Source: [Haemophilus] felis
GTDB taxonomy: Bacteria > Pseudomonadota > Gammaproteobacteria > Enterobacterales > Pasteurellaceae
Direction of reading: 5' to 3'
Assembly (NCBI GenBank): GCA_002015125.1
Contig: MUYB01000015.1
Coordinates: 65,736-129,735 of the forward strand
Length of the DNA stretch: 64,000 nt
A program made the position numbers and the translations under genes. Positions 20,491 to 28,326 of the stretch are shown one piece after another. The first letter of the stretch is position 1, and each line of letters opens with the position of its first letter. The notes beneath the pieces were generated by a model. The model was not told where the DNA came from. It searched no databases and saw only the letters and a list, made by a program, of their open reading frames with translations.

Positions 20491-20952
20491 TCAAAGTTCG
20501 CTAATGGCAATTTTAACCACAATTTTGCGGACCTTATCTGTACCGTCATAAATTGCAGTGCGATGAGTATCTTCAGGAAAGAACACGGCGAAATTGCCAG
20601 CAACACAGTGAAATTCATTTTCGTGTTCCACGCTTTCGTAATACTGAATATCTCGTTCAGGATCATAAGGCGACGCCACAGGGTTTTGCCCAAAATCTAC
20701 TGCCGTCGCCATTATTTCTTTGCCTCGATGCAAGTATTGCACATCTAAATACTTGCGATGAACTTCAGGCTGATAAGCCGATTTCGGCTTTGTTTCTAAA
20801 TCCAATACTTGCACATAAATCAGATCCCCTTTTAGCGAATAACGACCTGCTTCAAGTTGATCAAAATCAGTGTGTTGCAAATAATCCAAGGCGATTTGAA
20901 TTGCCTCGGGATACTGATTTTTGTTTACTTTGGAAATGTGACCGAAGAACAT
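20491..20952 (-). CDS. yiaL: YiaL (YhcH/YjgK/YiaL family, cupin-like)
   Basis: A 153-aa cytoplasmic beta-barrel protein of the DUF386 family. Visible features are RYSLKGDLIYVQV, HRKYLDVQYLHRGKE (metal His) and FAVFFPEDTHRTAIYDG near residues 118-134. Members accompany sialic acid, galactose and diketogulonate catabolism and may act as sugar mutarotase-like or anomer-handling proteins; the exact reaction is not established. It is the first gene of the segment downstream of the inserted ABC module and has its own upstream region. Confidence 0.9.
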   Translation of the reverse strand: MFFGHISKVNKNQYPEAIQIALDYLQHTDFDQLEAGRYSLKGDLIYVQVLDLETKPKSAYQPEVHRKYLDVQYLHRGKEIMATAVDFGQNPVASPYDPERDIQYYESVEHENEFHCVAGNFAVFFPEDTHRTAIYDGTDKVRKIVVKIAISEL

Positions 20953-21109
20953 TTCGCCCTCCTTTTATAATCAGGAAAATATAACATCACCTTCATTTCA
21001 CATAGTAAAATGATGTTTCATAAATTAAACCTAAAGGAAATGAAAGTCAATTAAATGAAAAAAATAGATTAGTTTATAAATCAACAAGTTATTTGTAAGT
21101 TTTTAGTTT

Positions 21110-21125
21110 TGTGAAGTAGATCTCA
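21110..21125. promoter_or_regulatory. Candidate CRP site upstream of yiaL
   Basis: TGTGAAGTAGATCTCA matches TGTGA-N6-TCACA with one mismatch, in a TTTT...TTTT frame almost identical to the site at 27040-27055. It lies 158 bp upstream of yiaL in the 283-bp gap (20953-21235), which otherwise holds A/T-rich DNA and no gene. Confidence 0.5.
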
Positions 21126-21131
21126 TTTTTT

Positions 21132-21150
21132 TTGAAATGGCGTTTTACAA
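21132..21150. promoter_or_regulatory. Possible IclR-type operator upstream of yiaL
   Basis: TTGAAATGGCGTTTTACAA resembles the palindrome TTGAAATACTGTTTCAA found at the yiaK promoter (26933-26949): the left half is identical and the right half has two extra bases. Weak evidence for shared control by the operon regulator. Confidence 0.3.
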
Positions 21151-21199
21151 TATGAAAAAATGTATTTGAAGGAAAAATTGAAATGGGTTTAACTATTTT

Positions 21200-21222
21200 G
21201 GAAGGGAGGAGAGATCCCTTCC
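21200..21222. terminator. Hairpin after the lactonase gene
   Basis: GGAAGGGA (21200-21207) pairs perfectly with TCCCTTCC (21215-21222). It follows the lactonase stop on the minus strand but has no T tract, so termination is uncertain. Confidence 0.4.
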
Positions 21223-21235
21223 TTAGCTGAGTAGC

Positions 21236-22123
21236 TTAGCTCATTATTAAGCGATAAAGACTGTTGCTTGCTGTAATAAACAACGTTTTTTGATCGTTGC
21301 CAAAAGTACAATTTGATGTGGTTTTATTTAGAATAAATCGACCAAGAAAAGTTCCATCTGAGAGCAATACTAATATACCTGTTTCACAACTACAGTAGAT
21401 CGTACCTTGTTTATCAATGCAAAATCCATCGGGAATGCCAGGTGTAATTTCAGCCACGTGCTGTCTGTTTTTTAAGCACTTTCCATCAACATCAAAAACC
21501 ACCAAGTGATGCAATCCATCTTGTTGAAATTCAACTATCGACATATCTGCCACAAATAATTTTGCTTCATCAGGAGAAAAAGCAAGCCCATTTGGTCGCA
21601 TTGTGTTGAACGTTGCAATATTGATTTCTTGCGTGCGTGGATCGAAACAATAAACATAACATCCAATGATTTCACTTGCTGCGATTTTTCCTTCTGTATC
21701 ACTTAAAATGCCGTAAGGCGGATCCGTAAACCAAATCGTGCCATCGGACTTTATAACCACGTCATTTGGTGAGTTAAAGCGTTTTCCATCTAATCTTTCG
21801 ACCAAAATTTCCACATTTCCTTGTTGATCCGTCTTGCTTAAACATCTTCTGCCATGCTCACAAGTGATTAAATTGCCATTTGCATCAATGGCATTGCCAT
21901 TCGAAAAATTTGATGGCATACGAATAATTTGAGTACCATTTAGTTCGTTCCATTGATACATCGTATTCGCTTTGACATCACTAAAAGTTAGAGTTTGATA
22001 TTTTATTGACCAAGCGGGACCTTCTGTCCAAATAGCTTTCGAAAAAAGTTCTTCTAATTTAAAATTCGAGCCGACAAGTTGATAAAATCGGTCATCATAA
22101 ATTTCAATGACTAAATTTTTCAT
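21236..22123 (-). CDS. SMP-30/gluconolactonase/LRE family lactonase
   Basis: A predicted cytoplasmic calcium- or zinc-dependent six-bladed propeller of about 295 aa that opens sugar lactones. Family marks: AIWTEGPAWSIKYQTLTFSDV near residues 30-50 (in part TEGPAW with the metal Glu), GNAIDANGNLITCEHG, RLDGKRFNSPNDVVIKSDGTIWFTDPPYGI (in part NSPNDVV), MRPNGLAFSPDE and PGIPDGFCIDKQGTIYCSC (metal Asp in PDGF). Start ATG 22123 follows AAGGAAAGG; a longer frame to 22192 would overlap the binding-protein gene and is rejected. It is the last gene of the ABC module. Substrate is unknown; see findings for the ascorbate idea. Confidence 0.85.
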   Translation of the reverse strand: MKNLVIEIYDDRFYQLVGSNFKLEELFSKAIWTEGPAWSIKYQTLTFSDVKANTMYQWNELNGTQIIRMPSNFSNGNAIDANGNLITCEHGRRCLSKTDQQGNVEILVERLDGKRFNSPNDVVIKSDGTIWFTDPPYGILSDTEGKIAASEIIGCYVYCFDPRTQEINIATFNTMRPNGLAFSPDEAKLFVADMSIVEFQQDGLHHLVVFDVDGKCLKNRQHVAEITPGIPDGFCIDKQGTIYCSCETGILVLLSDGTFLGRFILNKTTSNCTFGNDQKTLFITASNSLYRLIMS

Positions 22124-22132
22124 ATCCTTTCC

Positions 22133-22170
22133 TTTTGAAAAAAACAAACGGTCTATTTTAGACCGCTTGT
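22133..22170 (-). terminator. Intercistronic terminator between binding protein and lactonase
   Basis: On the minus strand AACAAGCGGTCTA pairs with TAGACCGTTTGTT around AAA (one mismatch) and is followed by a run of T. Placed between the binding-protein stop and lactonase start, it would lower lactonase expression. Its left arm contains ACAAGCGGTC, the uptake-signal core of the Actinobacillus pleuropneumoniae clade. Confidence 0.7.
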
Positions 22171-22176
22171 TGTTTC

Positions 22177-23280
22177 TTATTTTACACCCCAAATTGCTTT
22201 ATATGCGTCTTTGTAACCGTTTTGTGGATCATAAAGATTTTTATCTCCACCATCAAAAGTAACATTGTCTTTAGTTACTAAATGCACTGGTGTGACATAA
22301 CCTGAAGGTTTTTCCTTGGCAAATGCACGATTAAGCTCATCAATTAATTGCCAGCCGTGAAGATTAAGAGGCTCGGGGATGGTCGCAAATTGCTTGTTAT
22401 TGCGAATGCGTTGATATGCTGTGACTGAACCGTCACCTGCCGAAATGCTGTATGGTCGATCTTTGTTAGCAGAGCGTAAAGATGGTGCCATAAAATCAAA
22501 ATAAAGATCATTGATAGCAAGGGCATATTGTAGGTCATCGCCATATTTCTGCAATAAGCTGAAGGTGAGGTTTGGCATACGACTTGAGGTGTCTGCTAAT
22601 GGAGTGTCGATAAATTCTAAAACTTTACAGTCTTTGCATTTTTCAATAATTTCTTTCATTACATTCGCTTTTCGCAGTGCAATTTCATACAATGAATCCG
22701 TTAAAATAACCACTTTTGCATTTCCATCAGATTCTGCCACAGCTAGCATTGCGGAGAGTCTTGCAATTGCATCGGAATCAGAAGTAACGTTATAGAAAAT
22801 GCCGTATTTATCTATTGAGCCAGGTTCAGGTGTTGCGTGCCAAGCAGCAAGGACAATGTCATTTTTTATAGCTTTTTTGAGAGGGATTTTGGCGACATTT
22901 GGATTCCAGCCACCGATAACAATAGCATCAGGTTTCCTTGCAATAGCTTGATTTAGGGCAGCAAGTTGGTTATTTACCGTGCCTGCACCATCAAGAATAT
23001 CAAGTCTCCAACCTGTTGATTGTACCGCTTCCTTCATTCCATCAATTACACCTAAAACACCACCATTTTTCATATCGGAAGCAATAAAAATAACGGTTTT
23101 GTTTCGTTGTAATTTAGGTCCTGTAATTGGGCCATCCCATTTTTCTTGCTTTGCCGTTGCTGCTGCAATTTGTTGTTTCGCTTCATTAATAAAAGAATCT
23201 GCGGCAAAAGCATTGCTTGAAACAGATATGGCAACAAAAGCGGAGATGGCTGTTAAGGTACTGCGAAAATGATGTTTCAT
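22177..23280 (-). CDS. Sugar ABC transporter periplasmic binding protein
   Basis: A protein of about 367 aa with a signal peptide (MKHHFRSTLTAISAFVAISV..., cleavage after AFA near residue 26). It has the Peripla_BP_4 (ribose/galactose-type) fold: KTVIFIASDMKNGGVLGVIDGMKEA (in part VIFIASDMKNGG), LDGAGTVNNQLAALNQAIARKPDAIVIGG, and the second lobe VVILTDSLYEIALRKA and ISAGDGSVTAYQRI. ATG 23280 follows GGAGG at 8 bp. It heads the high-copy part of the module by position before the terminator. The ligand cannot be read from the sequence. A second, truncated and diverged copy lies at 29068-29697. Confidence 0.9.
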   Translation of the reverse strand: MKHHFRSTLTAISAFVAISVSSNAFAADSFINEAKQQIAAATAKQEKWDGPITGPKLQRNKTVIFIASDMKNGGVLGVIDGMKEAVQSTGWRLDILDGAGTVNNQLAALNQAIARKPDAIVIGGWNPNVAKIPLKKAIKNDIVLAAWHATPEPGSIDKYGIFYNVTSDSDAIARLSAMLAVAESDGNAKVVILTDSLYEIALRKANVMKEIIEKCKDCKVLEFIDTPLADTSSRMPNLTFSLLQKYGDDLQYALAINDLYFDFMAPSLRSANKDRPYSISAGDGSVTAYQRIRNNKQFATIPEPLNLHGWQLIDELNRAFAKEKPSGYVTPVHLVTKDNVTFDGGDKNLYDPQNGYKDAYKAIWGVK

Positions 23281-23304
23281 TGTGTATTCCTCCATGGTTA
23301 GGGG

Positions 23305-24342
23305 TTATTTTTTCTGTACAGATTTTTGATTTAACAAACGTTTACGTTGAGCATAACCAGCAATAGTTATTGAAAGTAATAGTGTTGTTCCATTAAAAAG
23401 CGGTTCAATCCAAAAGGCTCCGCCAAACTGTTGAATTCCCGAAATGCCGATGGCAAGAATTGCGATGCCGACGACAGTTCCCCATACATTGATTCTCCCT
23501 GGGCGAATGGTAGTACTACCTAAAAACGCACCAACAAGAGCAGGAAGAAGATAGTCCATACCGACGCTTGCTTGCCCTACACCTTGTTGTGCAGAAATTA
23601 ATACACCAGTAAATGCAGTAATTACACTAGAAACAATAAAGGGAACTATAGTGTATTTTTTGATATTGATACCATTTAAGCGAGCTGCAGTGGGGTTGCC
23701 ACCGACGGCATACATACAACGACCTGTTGGTGTGTGTTCTGTTACTAACCACATAATGATAGCAACGGCTAATACATAAAATGCCGAAATAGGAATGCCG
23801 AGAATTTCAGTGCTGTTAAGTGCGATAAATTCATCAGGTAAGTCGCCGACAATTTGTCGTCCACCTGAATGCCATAGTGCGACCGCATAAAGTACTGTTC
23901 CTGAACCTAGAGTAGCCACGAAGCTGTCAATATCTGCAAGTGCTACTAAAATACCATTGAGCAATCCATAAAGAGCCGCAATAATAAGAACTGCTAAAAT
24001 CGCCATTTGCCAAGAAAAACCGTATTGTACTTGTAATGTAATTACCAAAATATGCCAAAGTACGATACCAAATCCCACATTGAGATCGATTTTCCCTACG
24101 ATCATTGTAGTTGTCGCCGCCAATGCAAGTAACGCAATTTTTGATTTGCTTTCTAAAATTGCATTTAAGGTAAGCATTGAGGCAAAAGAGTCTGTTATTA
24201 GTGAAAAAATGATTACTAAAAGCACACACAGCCAAAGTAATCCATAGCGCGTGAGCATTTGAGAAAACCAAGCTATAAAGCCATCACGAGCAATAGAAAC
24301 AGGTTGCTCTAGTGCAGTTGATTTAATATTTGTCTGTGCCAT
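23305..24342 (-). CDS. Sugar ABC transporter permease (RbsC family)
   Basis: A 345-aa inner-membrane protein with about nine to ten hydrophobic segments. RbsC/BPD_transp_2 marks are ALLALAATTTMIVGKIDLNVGF, LNGILVALADIDSFVATLGSGTVLYAVALW (in part DSFVATLGSGTVLY), GRCMYAVGGNPTAARLNGI and the coupling segment QQGVGQASVGMDYLLPALVGAFLGSTTI (in part GMDYLLPALVGAFLG). ATG 24342 is preceded by GGAG at 6 bp. Works with the ATPase upstream and binding protein downstream. Confidence 0.92.
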   Translation of the reverse strand: MAQTNIKSTALEQPVSIARDGFIAWFSQMLTRYGLLWLCVLLVIIFSLITDSFASMLTLNAILESKSKIALLALAATTTMIVGKIDLNVGFGIVLWHILVITLQVQYGFSWQMAILAVLIIAALYGLLNGILVALADIDSFVATLGSGTVLYAVALWHSGGRQIVGDLPDEFIALNSTEILGIPISAFYVLAVAIIMWLVTEHTPTGRCMYAVGGNPTAARLNGINIKKYTIVPFIVSSVITAFTGVLISAQQGVGQASVGMDYLLPALVGAFLGSTTIRPGRINVWGTVVGIAILAIGISGIQQFGGAFWIEPLFNGTTLLLSITIAGYAQRKRLLNQKSVQKK

Positions 24343-24367
24343 AAACAACTCCGAGAAATAAGTAGAA

Positions 24368-25879
24368 TCAAATCACTTGTTTTGATTTGCTGTCCGTTGC
24401 TAAAGCTAGCAAATTTGCAAAGCTGACTTCTTCATTACGTAGTTCGCCAACAATATCTCCACGATTAAAAACTAAAGCTCTGTTACATAAATGAGCAATT
24501 TCTTCAAAATCCGTTGAAATTACAATAATTGCTACATCTTTGCTTAAGGCTTTGTTAAGAAGATCATAAATTTCTGCTCTAGCACCAACATCAACGCCAG
24601 CGGTGGGATCTTCGAGAATCAAAATCGGGGTATTTAAATGCATCCAACGTGCTACCACTATTTTTTGTTGATTCCCGCCAGATAACGCACTGACATCGAT
24701 AAAAAGATTTTTGGGGCGAATATCAAAAAGCTGAAACTTAAACCAACTTTCGCGCCATTCTGTCTGTTTACTATACTGTTTTAGCGGTGAATATCCGCTT
24801 AAGATTGGGTTGATAAATAAATTTTCCGTAGTAGTCATCGACATAACAAGACTTTCATTAGTACGATCTCCAGCAACTAGAGCAACACCTTTATGAATCG
24901 CCTCTTGTGGCGAAGTAGCAAAATAGTCTTTGTTATCAAGGAAAATATTTCCTTTATCAAGCTTTCTTAGACCAAAGAGTAATCGCCCTATTTCTTCCTG
25001 CCCTGCACCACGTAAGCCAGCAAGTGCAATCATTTCACCTTTATGTAACGTAAATGAAACAGGACCAGTATCGCCGACAACAACATTTTCTAATCGTAAA
25101 GTTTCAGGCGAATTTTCGGGTAATGGAACACGCTGTCTGCCTCGTCCTTCTTCGCCAACAATCGCTTTAACTAAAGCCTGTACGTCATAGTTTTTTGTTG
25201 CACCTTCAGCCACAGGTAAGCCATCACGCATCACTAAAATACGATCAGAAATGGCGATAACCTCATCTAAACGATGGGTTACATAAATCATTCCGACTCC
25301 TTTCTCACGCAAACGATTTAACACAATGAAAAGATGCTCAACATCACTAGCGGGGAGAGAAGCGGTTGGTTCGTCTAATACAAGAATTTCAGCATCAATC
25401 GCAATGGCTCTTGCAATTGCTAGTAAGGCTTTTTCTGTGCGACTTAAATCAAACACGCGAGTGTCTGCCGACAGTTGAATACCAACAAAATCGAGAGCTT
25501 GTTGAGCGTGCTGGCGAATTTTTTGCCAGTCAATCAAACCAAAGCGACGTGGAAATCCCATAATGAACGCCATATTTTCAGCTATGGTCATCCATTCGAT
25601 TAGCCCTAAATCTTGGTGAATAAATGCAATAGGTTTTTTGTTTCCCTTTTCAAGAGAAACGGCGGATTGAATTTTCTGTTGATAAAAAAGAATGTCACCA
25701 CCATCACGCTCATAAATACCTGCTAAAATTTTAATTAGTGTTGACTTACCTGCACCATTTTCACCTAATAATGCGACAATTTCACCTGAATGGATATCAA
25801 GGTTGACATTATTAACGGCAGCATGGTTACCAAAACGTTTAATAATGTGTTGTAAACTTAAAATTGGTTGGTTTGCCAT
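24368..25879 (-). CDS. Sugar ABC transporter ATPase (RbsA/MglA type, two NBDs)
   Basis: A 503-aa cytoplasmic protein with two fused nucleotide-binding domains. NBD1: Walker [13 protein letters not shown] (residues 37-48), FIHQDLGLIEWMTIAENM (Q loop), Walker B EILVLDEPTASL and switch VTHRLDEV. Its signature reads DLSRTEKALLAIARA, where most relatives have LSVAQQQ. NBD2 has the degenerate Walker A typical of this group (AGLRGAGQEEI), SGGNQQKIVVARW and ILILEDPTAGVDVGAR. It starts 34 bp after the yiaK stop, so it is probably co-transcribed with yiaK. Confidence 0.93.
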   Translation of the reverse strand: MANQPILSLQHIIKRFGNHAAVNNVNLDIHSGEIVALLGENGAGKSTLIKILAGIYERDGGDILFYQQKIQSAVSLEKGNKKPIAFIHQDLGLIEWMTIAENMAFIMGFPRRFGLIDWQKIRQHAQQALDFVGIQLSADTRVFDLSRTEKALLAIARAIAIDAEILVLDEPTASLPASDVEHLFIVLNRLREKGVGMIYVTHRLDEVIAISDRILVMRDGLPVAEGATKNYDVQALVKAIVGEEGRGRQRVPLPENSPETLRLENVVVGDTGPVSFTLHKGEMIALAGLRGAGQEEIGRLLFGLRKLDKGNIFLDNKDYFATSPQEAIHKGVALVAGDRTNESLVMSMTTTENLFINPILSGYSPLKQYSKQTEWRESWFKFQLFDIRPKNLFIDVSALSGGNQQKIVVARWMHLNTPILILEDPTAGVDVGARAEIYDLLNKALSKDVAIIVISTDFEEIAHLCNRALVFNRGDIVGELRNEEVSFANLLALATDSKSKQVI

Positions 25880-25913
25880 AAGCCCTCCTTGAATAATCCA
25901 CGATTTTAATTGA

Positions 25914-26912
25914 TTAAAGGGATTTCAATTTCGCCCAAACAGAGTCGTCAACAGGAATGCCGTTGGCTCTATTTTCCGCACGAATAGCCGTAAATTCGTG
26001 TCCTGGTAAGCGGATAGCAACATCAGGATCTGAACGTTCTGCGGTTTTAACATACTCAATGATTTTATTGAGTTTTTCGTCTTTTGTTTTACCGTCAATT
26101 AAGCGATCCACTTCAATGGCGATGAAGATTTGCGATACACAATATTCATCATCTTTTTCTTCCGTTACCTCCGCCACAGACAAGCCGTTAGAAAGTAGTG
26201 TGGCAATCATATCCAACACGATAGAAAGTCCCGACCCTTTCCAAAAGCCCATAGGAAGAAGACGACGATTTTTTTCAACGATGCCAGGGTTTCGAGTTAA
26301 ATTTCCCTCATCATCAAATCCTGCATCGACAAAGGTTTCACGACCAGCTAGACGATGAACTTCTAGCATTCCGTAAGAATACATAGAACAAGACATGTCA
26401 ACCATCGTGATAGGGGTTGTAGGGACTGCGATAATTAAAGGATTGGTACCGATGCGACATTCTTTTGCCCCCCATGGTGGCATCACTGCGATGGAATTTG
26501 TCCAACAAATACCAATATATCCCTTTTCTGCAGCTTGCCAGCCATAACCGCCACCACGCATCCAGTGATTGGCATTTTTCAATGCTACAACGCCAATACC
26601 GAACTGATCGGCAATTTCCATTGCACGATCCATCATTTTTTTCGCCGTTAAATTACCAATGGCTTGATGAGCATCCCACTGTTCAATTGCTCCAAGGGAA
26701 AGTACTTTTGTCGGCGTCGCCGTCGGAACAATGTCCCCTTTTTCAAGCTGTGAGATAAAACGTGGGAAGCGATTAACTCCATGGGAATATACGCCTGCTT
26801 CTGTGGTGTCTGCAAACATCGTCGCACATTCTTCGGCAACTTCTTCACCGACATTTCGTGCTAGCAACACACGTTTAAATTCTTGTTTTAGATCTTCATA
26901 AGTTACTCTCAT
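25914..26912 (-). CDS. yiaK: 2,3-diketo-L-gulonate reductase YiaK (DlgD)
   Basis: An NADH-dependent cytoplasmic reductase producing 3-keto-L-gulonate. The 332-aa length equals E. coli YiaK. Ldh_2 (malate/L-lactate dehydrogenase-type) marks: [40 protein letters not shown] (in part [13 protein letters not shown], catalytic His), [11 protein letters not shown] and [19 protein letters not shown]. It opens the operon and is divergent from the IclR regulator. In E. coli yiaL follows directly; here four extra genes intervene. Confidence 0.95.
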   Translation of the reverse strand: MRVTYEDLKQEFKRVLLARNVGEEVAEECATMFADTTEAGVYSHGVNRFPRFISQLEKGDIVPTATPTKVLSLGAIEQWDAHQAIGNLTAKKMMDRAMEIADQFGIGVVALKNANHWMRGGGYGWQAAEKGYIGICWTNSIAVMPPWGAKECRIGTNPLIIAVPTTPITMVDMSCSMYSYGMLEVHRLAGRETFVDAGFDDEGNLTRNPGIVEKNRRLLPMGFWKGSGLSIVLDMIATLLSNGLSVAEVTEEKDDEYCVSQIFIAIEVDRLIDGKTKDEKLNKIIEYVKTAERSDPDVAIRLPGHEFTAIRAENRANGIPVDDSVWAKLKSL

Positions 26913-26931
26913 AGGATGCCTCGTTTCATAT

Positions 26932-26950
26932 ATTGAAATACTGTTTCAAA
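26932..26950. promoter_or_regulatory. Candidate operator of the IclR-family regulator
   Basis: TTGAAATACTGTTTCAA (26933-26949) is a palindrome, TTGAAA-N5-TTTCAA, 20 bp upstream of yiaK; a further half-site TTTCA lies 5 bp away (26924-26928). IclR-type operators are commonly TGAAA/TTTCA palindromes. Its position would block yiaK translation-proximal transcription. Confidence 0.5.
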
Positions 26951-27039
26951 ATTATAAATAAAGCAATGAGATTTTTGCAAATAAAAAATAAAAAATAAAA
27001 TACTTAAAAATCAATTAGTTAAATTATTTTTTCTTATTT

Positions 27040-27055
27040 TGTGATCAAGATCTCA
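27040..27055. promoter_or_regulatory. Candidate CRP site in the yiaK-iclR divergent promoter
   Basis: TGTGATCAAGATCTCA matches TGTGA-N6-TCACA with one mismatch, 67 bp from the regulator start and 128 bp from yiaK. The flanks (TTTT on both sides) repeat those of the yiaL site. Rest of 26913-27121 is A/T-rich and without genes. Confidence 0.55.
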
Positions 27056-27121
27056 TTTTGATTTGAGTAAGAAATATTTAAAATAAATCGCAATGAATTC
27101 TAAATTTATGCGTGGATAGAA

Positions 27122-27919
27122 ATGAAAGAAGAACAAGATAAAAAAGCAGGAAGCAATCAAAGTTTGATTAGAGGCTTAATGCTAATTGATATTTTGAGCA
27201 ATTTTCCGAACGGTTGTCCGCTAGCAAAACTCGCCGAACTCTCAAAATTGAATAAAAGTACCACTCACCGAATGTTGCAAACCCTACAAGCGTGTGGATA
27301 TGTTAAAGCAGCGAATAGCACTGGCTCTTACAGATTAACGCTAAAAAGTTTAAGCATTGGACAAAAAACGCTCAATTCAATTAACATTCTAAGCGTCGCC
27401 GCACCTTATTTAGAGAAATTGAATTTAGACATTGGGGAAACTGTGAATTTGTCTATGCGTGATCAACATCGTGCTGTGATGATTTATAAATTAGAACCGA
27501 CGACGGGTATGCTAAGAACCCGTGCTTATATTGGTCAAAATTTAGAATTATATTGCTCGGCTATGGGAAAAATTTTTATGGCATATGACGATAATTTTAC
27601 CTTGGCAGATTACTGGCAAAACAATCAGCACAACATACAACAACACACGGCGACGACGATCATTGAGCAAAGTGCAATGCGAATAGAGCTAAATAAAATC
27701 AAAGAAGAAGGCTACGCCATTGATAATGAAGAAAATGAACAAGGAGTTACTTGCTTTGCCTGCCCCATATTTAATATTTCTGGCAACGTGGCTTATTCCG
27801 TTTCGGTTTCTTTATCCACTGTTCGCTTGCAACATATAGGACAAGCTAATTTATTAGCACAATTGAAGCAGGCTGCTAATTCGATCTCACAAGAATTAGG
27901 CTCACAAAGAGAAATCTAA
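27122..27919 (+). CDS. yiaJ: IclR-family regulator of the diketogulonate operon (YiaJ-like)
   Basis: A 265-aa DNA-binding repressor. The N-terminal winged helix is SLIRGLMLIDILS ... LAKLAELSKLNKSTTHRMLQTLQACGYV (residues about 17-60, in part LNKSTTHRMLQTL). The C-terminal effector domain covers about 80-255, with the conserved MGKIFMAY and EEGYAIDNEENEQGVTCFACPI (in part EGYAIDNEENEQG). E. coli YiaJ represses yiaK-S; the divergent position here is the same. Effector probably a pathway sugar acid; inferred. Confidence 0.9.
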   Translation: MKEEQDKKAGSNQSLIRGLMLIDILSNFPNGCPLAKLAELSKLNKSTTHRMLQTLQACGYVKAANSTGSYRLTLKSLSIGQKTLNSINILSVAAPYLEKLNLDIGETVNLSMRDQHRAVMIYKLEPTTGMLRTRAYIGQNLELYCSAMGKIFMAYDDNFTLADYWQNNQHNIQQHTATTIIEQSAMRIELNKIKEEGYAIDNEENEQGVTCFACPIFNISGNVAYSVSVSLSTVRLQHIGQANLLAQLKQAANSISQELGSQREI

Positions 27920-27965
27920 TATCCATAAAGTAAGAAATACCTTAGGCAATTTATTGCACTTCGAG

Positions 27966-27992
27966 AGCTATTTCCCTTGCAAGAAATAGCTT
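27966..27992. terminator. Hairpin downstream of the IclR gene
   Basis: GCTATTTC pairs with GAAATAGC around CCTTGCAA. The same stem, slightly different, follows the intact yqhA at 30621-30652, so it arrived as the terminator of the yqhA fragment next to it. Confidence 0.6.
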
Positions 27993-28001
27993 TGAAATGA
28001 A

Positions 28002-28160
28002 TTAATGTCCGTTGTGGCTAATGCCGTATAGGATTTTGTCGGTGTACGCCATTGCTAAGGCGGATACTAAGAAACCTAAGTGTAGGAATAATTGCCAAAT
28101 CATTGTTTTTTCGTCCATATTGGCGGCGTTCACAAAGGTTTGCAGCATATGAATTGACAA
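28002..28160 (-). pseudogene. yqhA: yqhA (UPF0114) 3' fragment, diverged
   Basis: Read on the minus strand, this stretch encodes about 51 C-terminal residues of the same protein as the intact gene at 30667-31227 ([17 protein letters not shown] ... LYGISHNGH). Only four of these residues differ, yet many third codon positions do. The homology ends abruptly near 28158 within the codon series, leaving no start. It is a remnant, probably of foreign or duplicated origin, and carries its own terminator hairpin. Confidence 0.85.
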
Positions 28161-28259
28161 AATGCAGTTGATATTGCCAAAGCTGTAAGGCTAGAAATTG
28201 CTCGCATTGAACAACAGCGGCAAATTCAACAACGCAGTCGTTTATATAATCGTGATTAA
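28161..28259 (+). pseudogene. Unidentified coding remnant, 3' end
   Basis: An open plus-strand frame runs from the yqhA fragment junction to TAA at 28257-28259. It encodes about 32 charged residues ([20 protein letters not shown]...RLYNRD) with a coiled-coil look and no start. It resembles the tail of a mobile-element or phage protein, but I do not recognise it. Confidence 0.35.
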
Positions 28260-28271
28260 AGGGAAAAAGGC

Positions 28272-28304
28272 TTGTATATTCATCATCAATAACGTACCAT
28301 GTAC
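28272..28304 (+). promoter_or_regulatory. Promoter and operator of the toxin-antitoxin pair
   Basis: TTGTAT (28272-28277), 17 bp, TACCAT (28295-28300) form a promoter. GTACCATGTAC (28294-28304), a GTAC-N3-GTAC palindrome, overlaps the -10 box, as expected for autoregulation by an antitoxin. Confidence 0.45.
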
Positions 28305-28326
28305 ACATATCTTGCGGGTAATATTT

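Noticed and set aside
21200..21222. Strong terminator ending the ABC-lactonase unit
   Set aside because: The stem is perfect but lacks a T run on either strand; kept only as a hairpin of uncertain role.
28018..28308. Minus-strand 96-codon open frame
   Set aside because: It is a different frame over the yqhA remnant and the toxin promoter; the meaningful frame encodes the YqhA C-terminus and stops at 28002.
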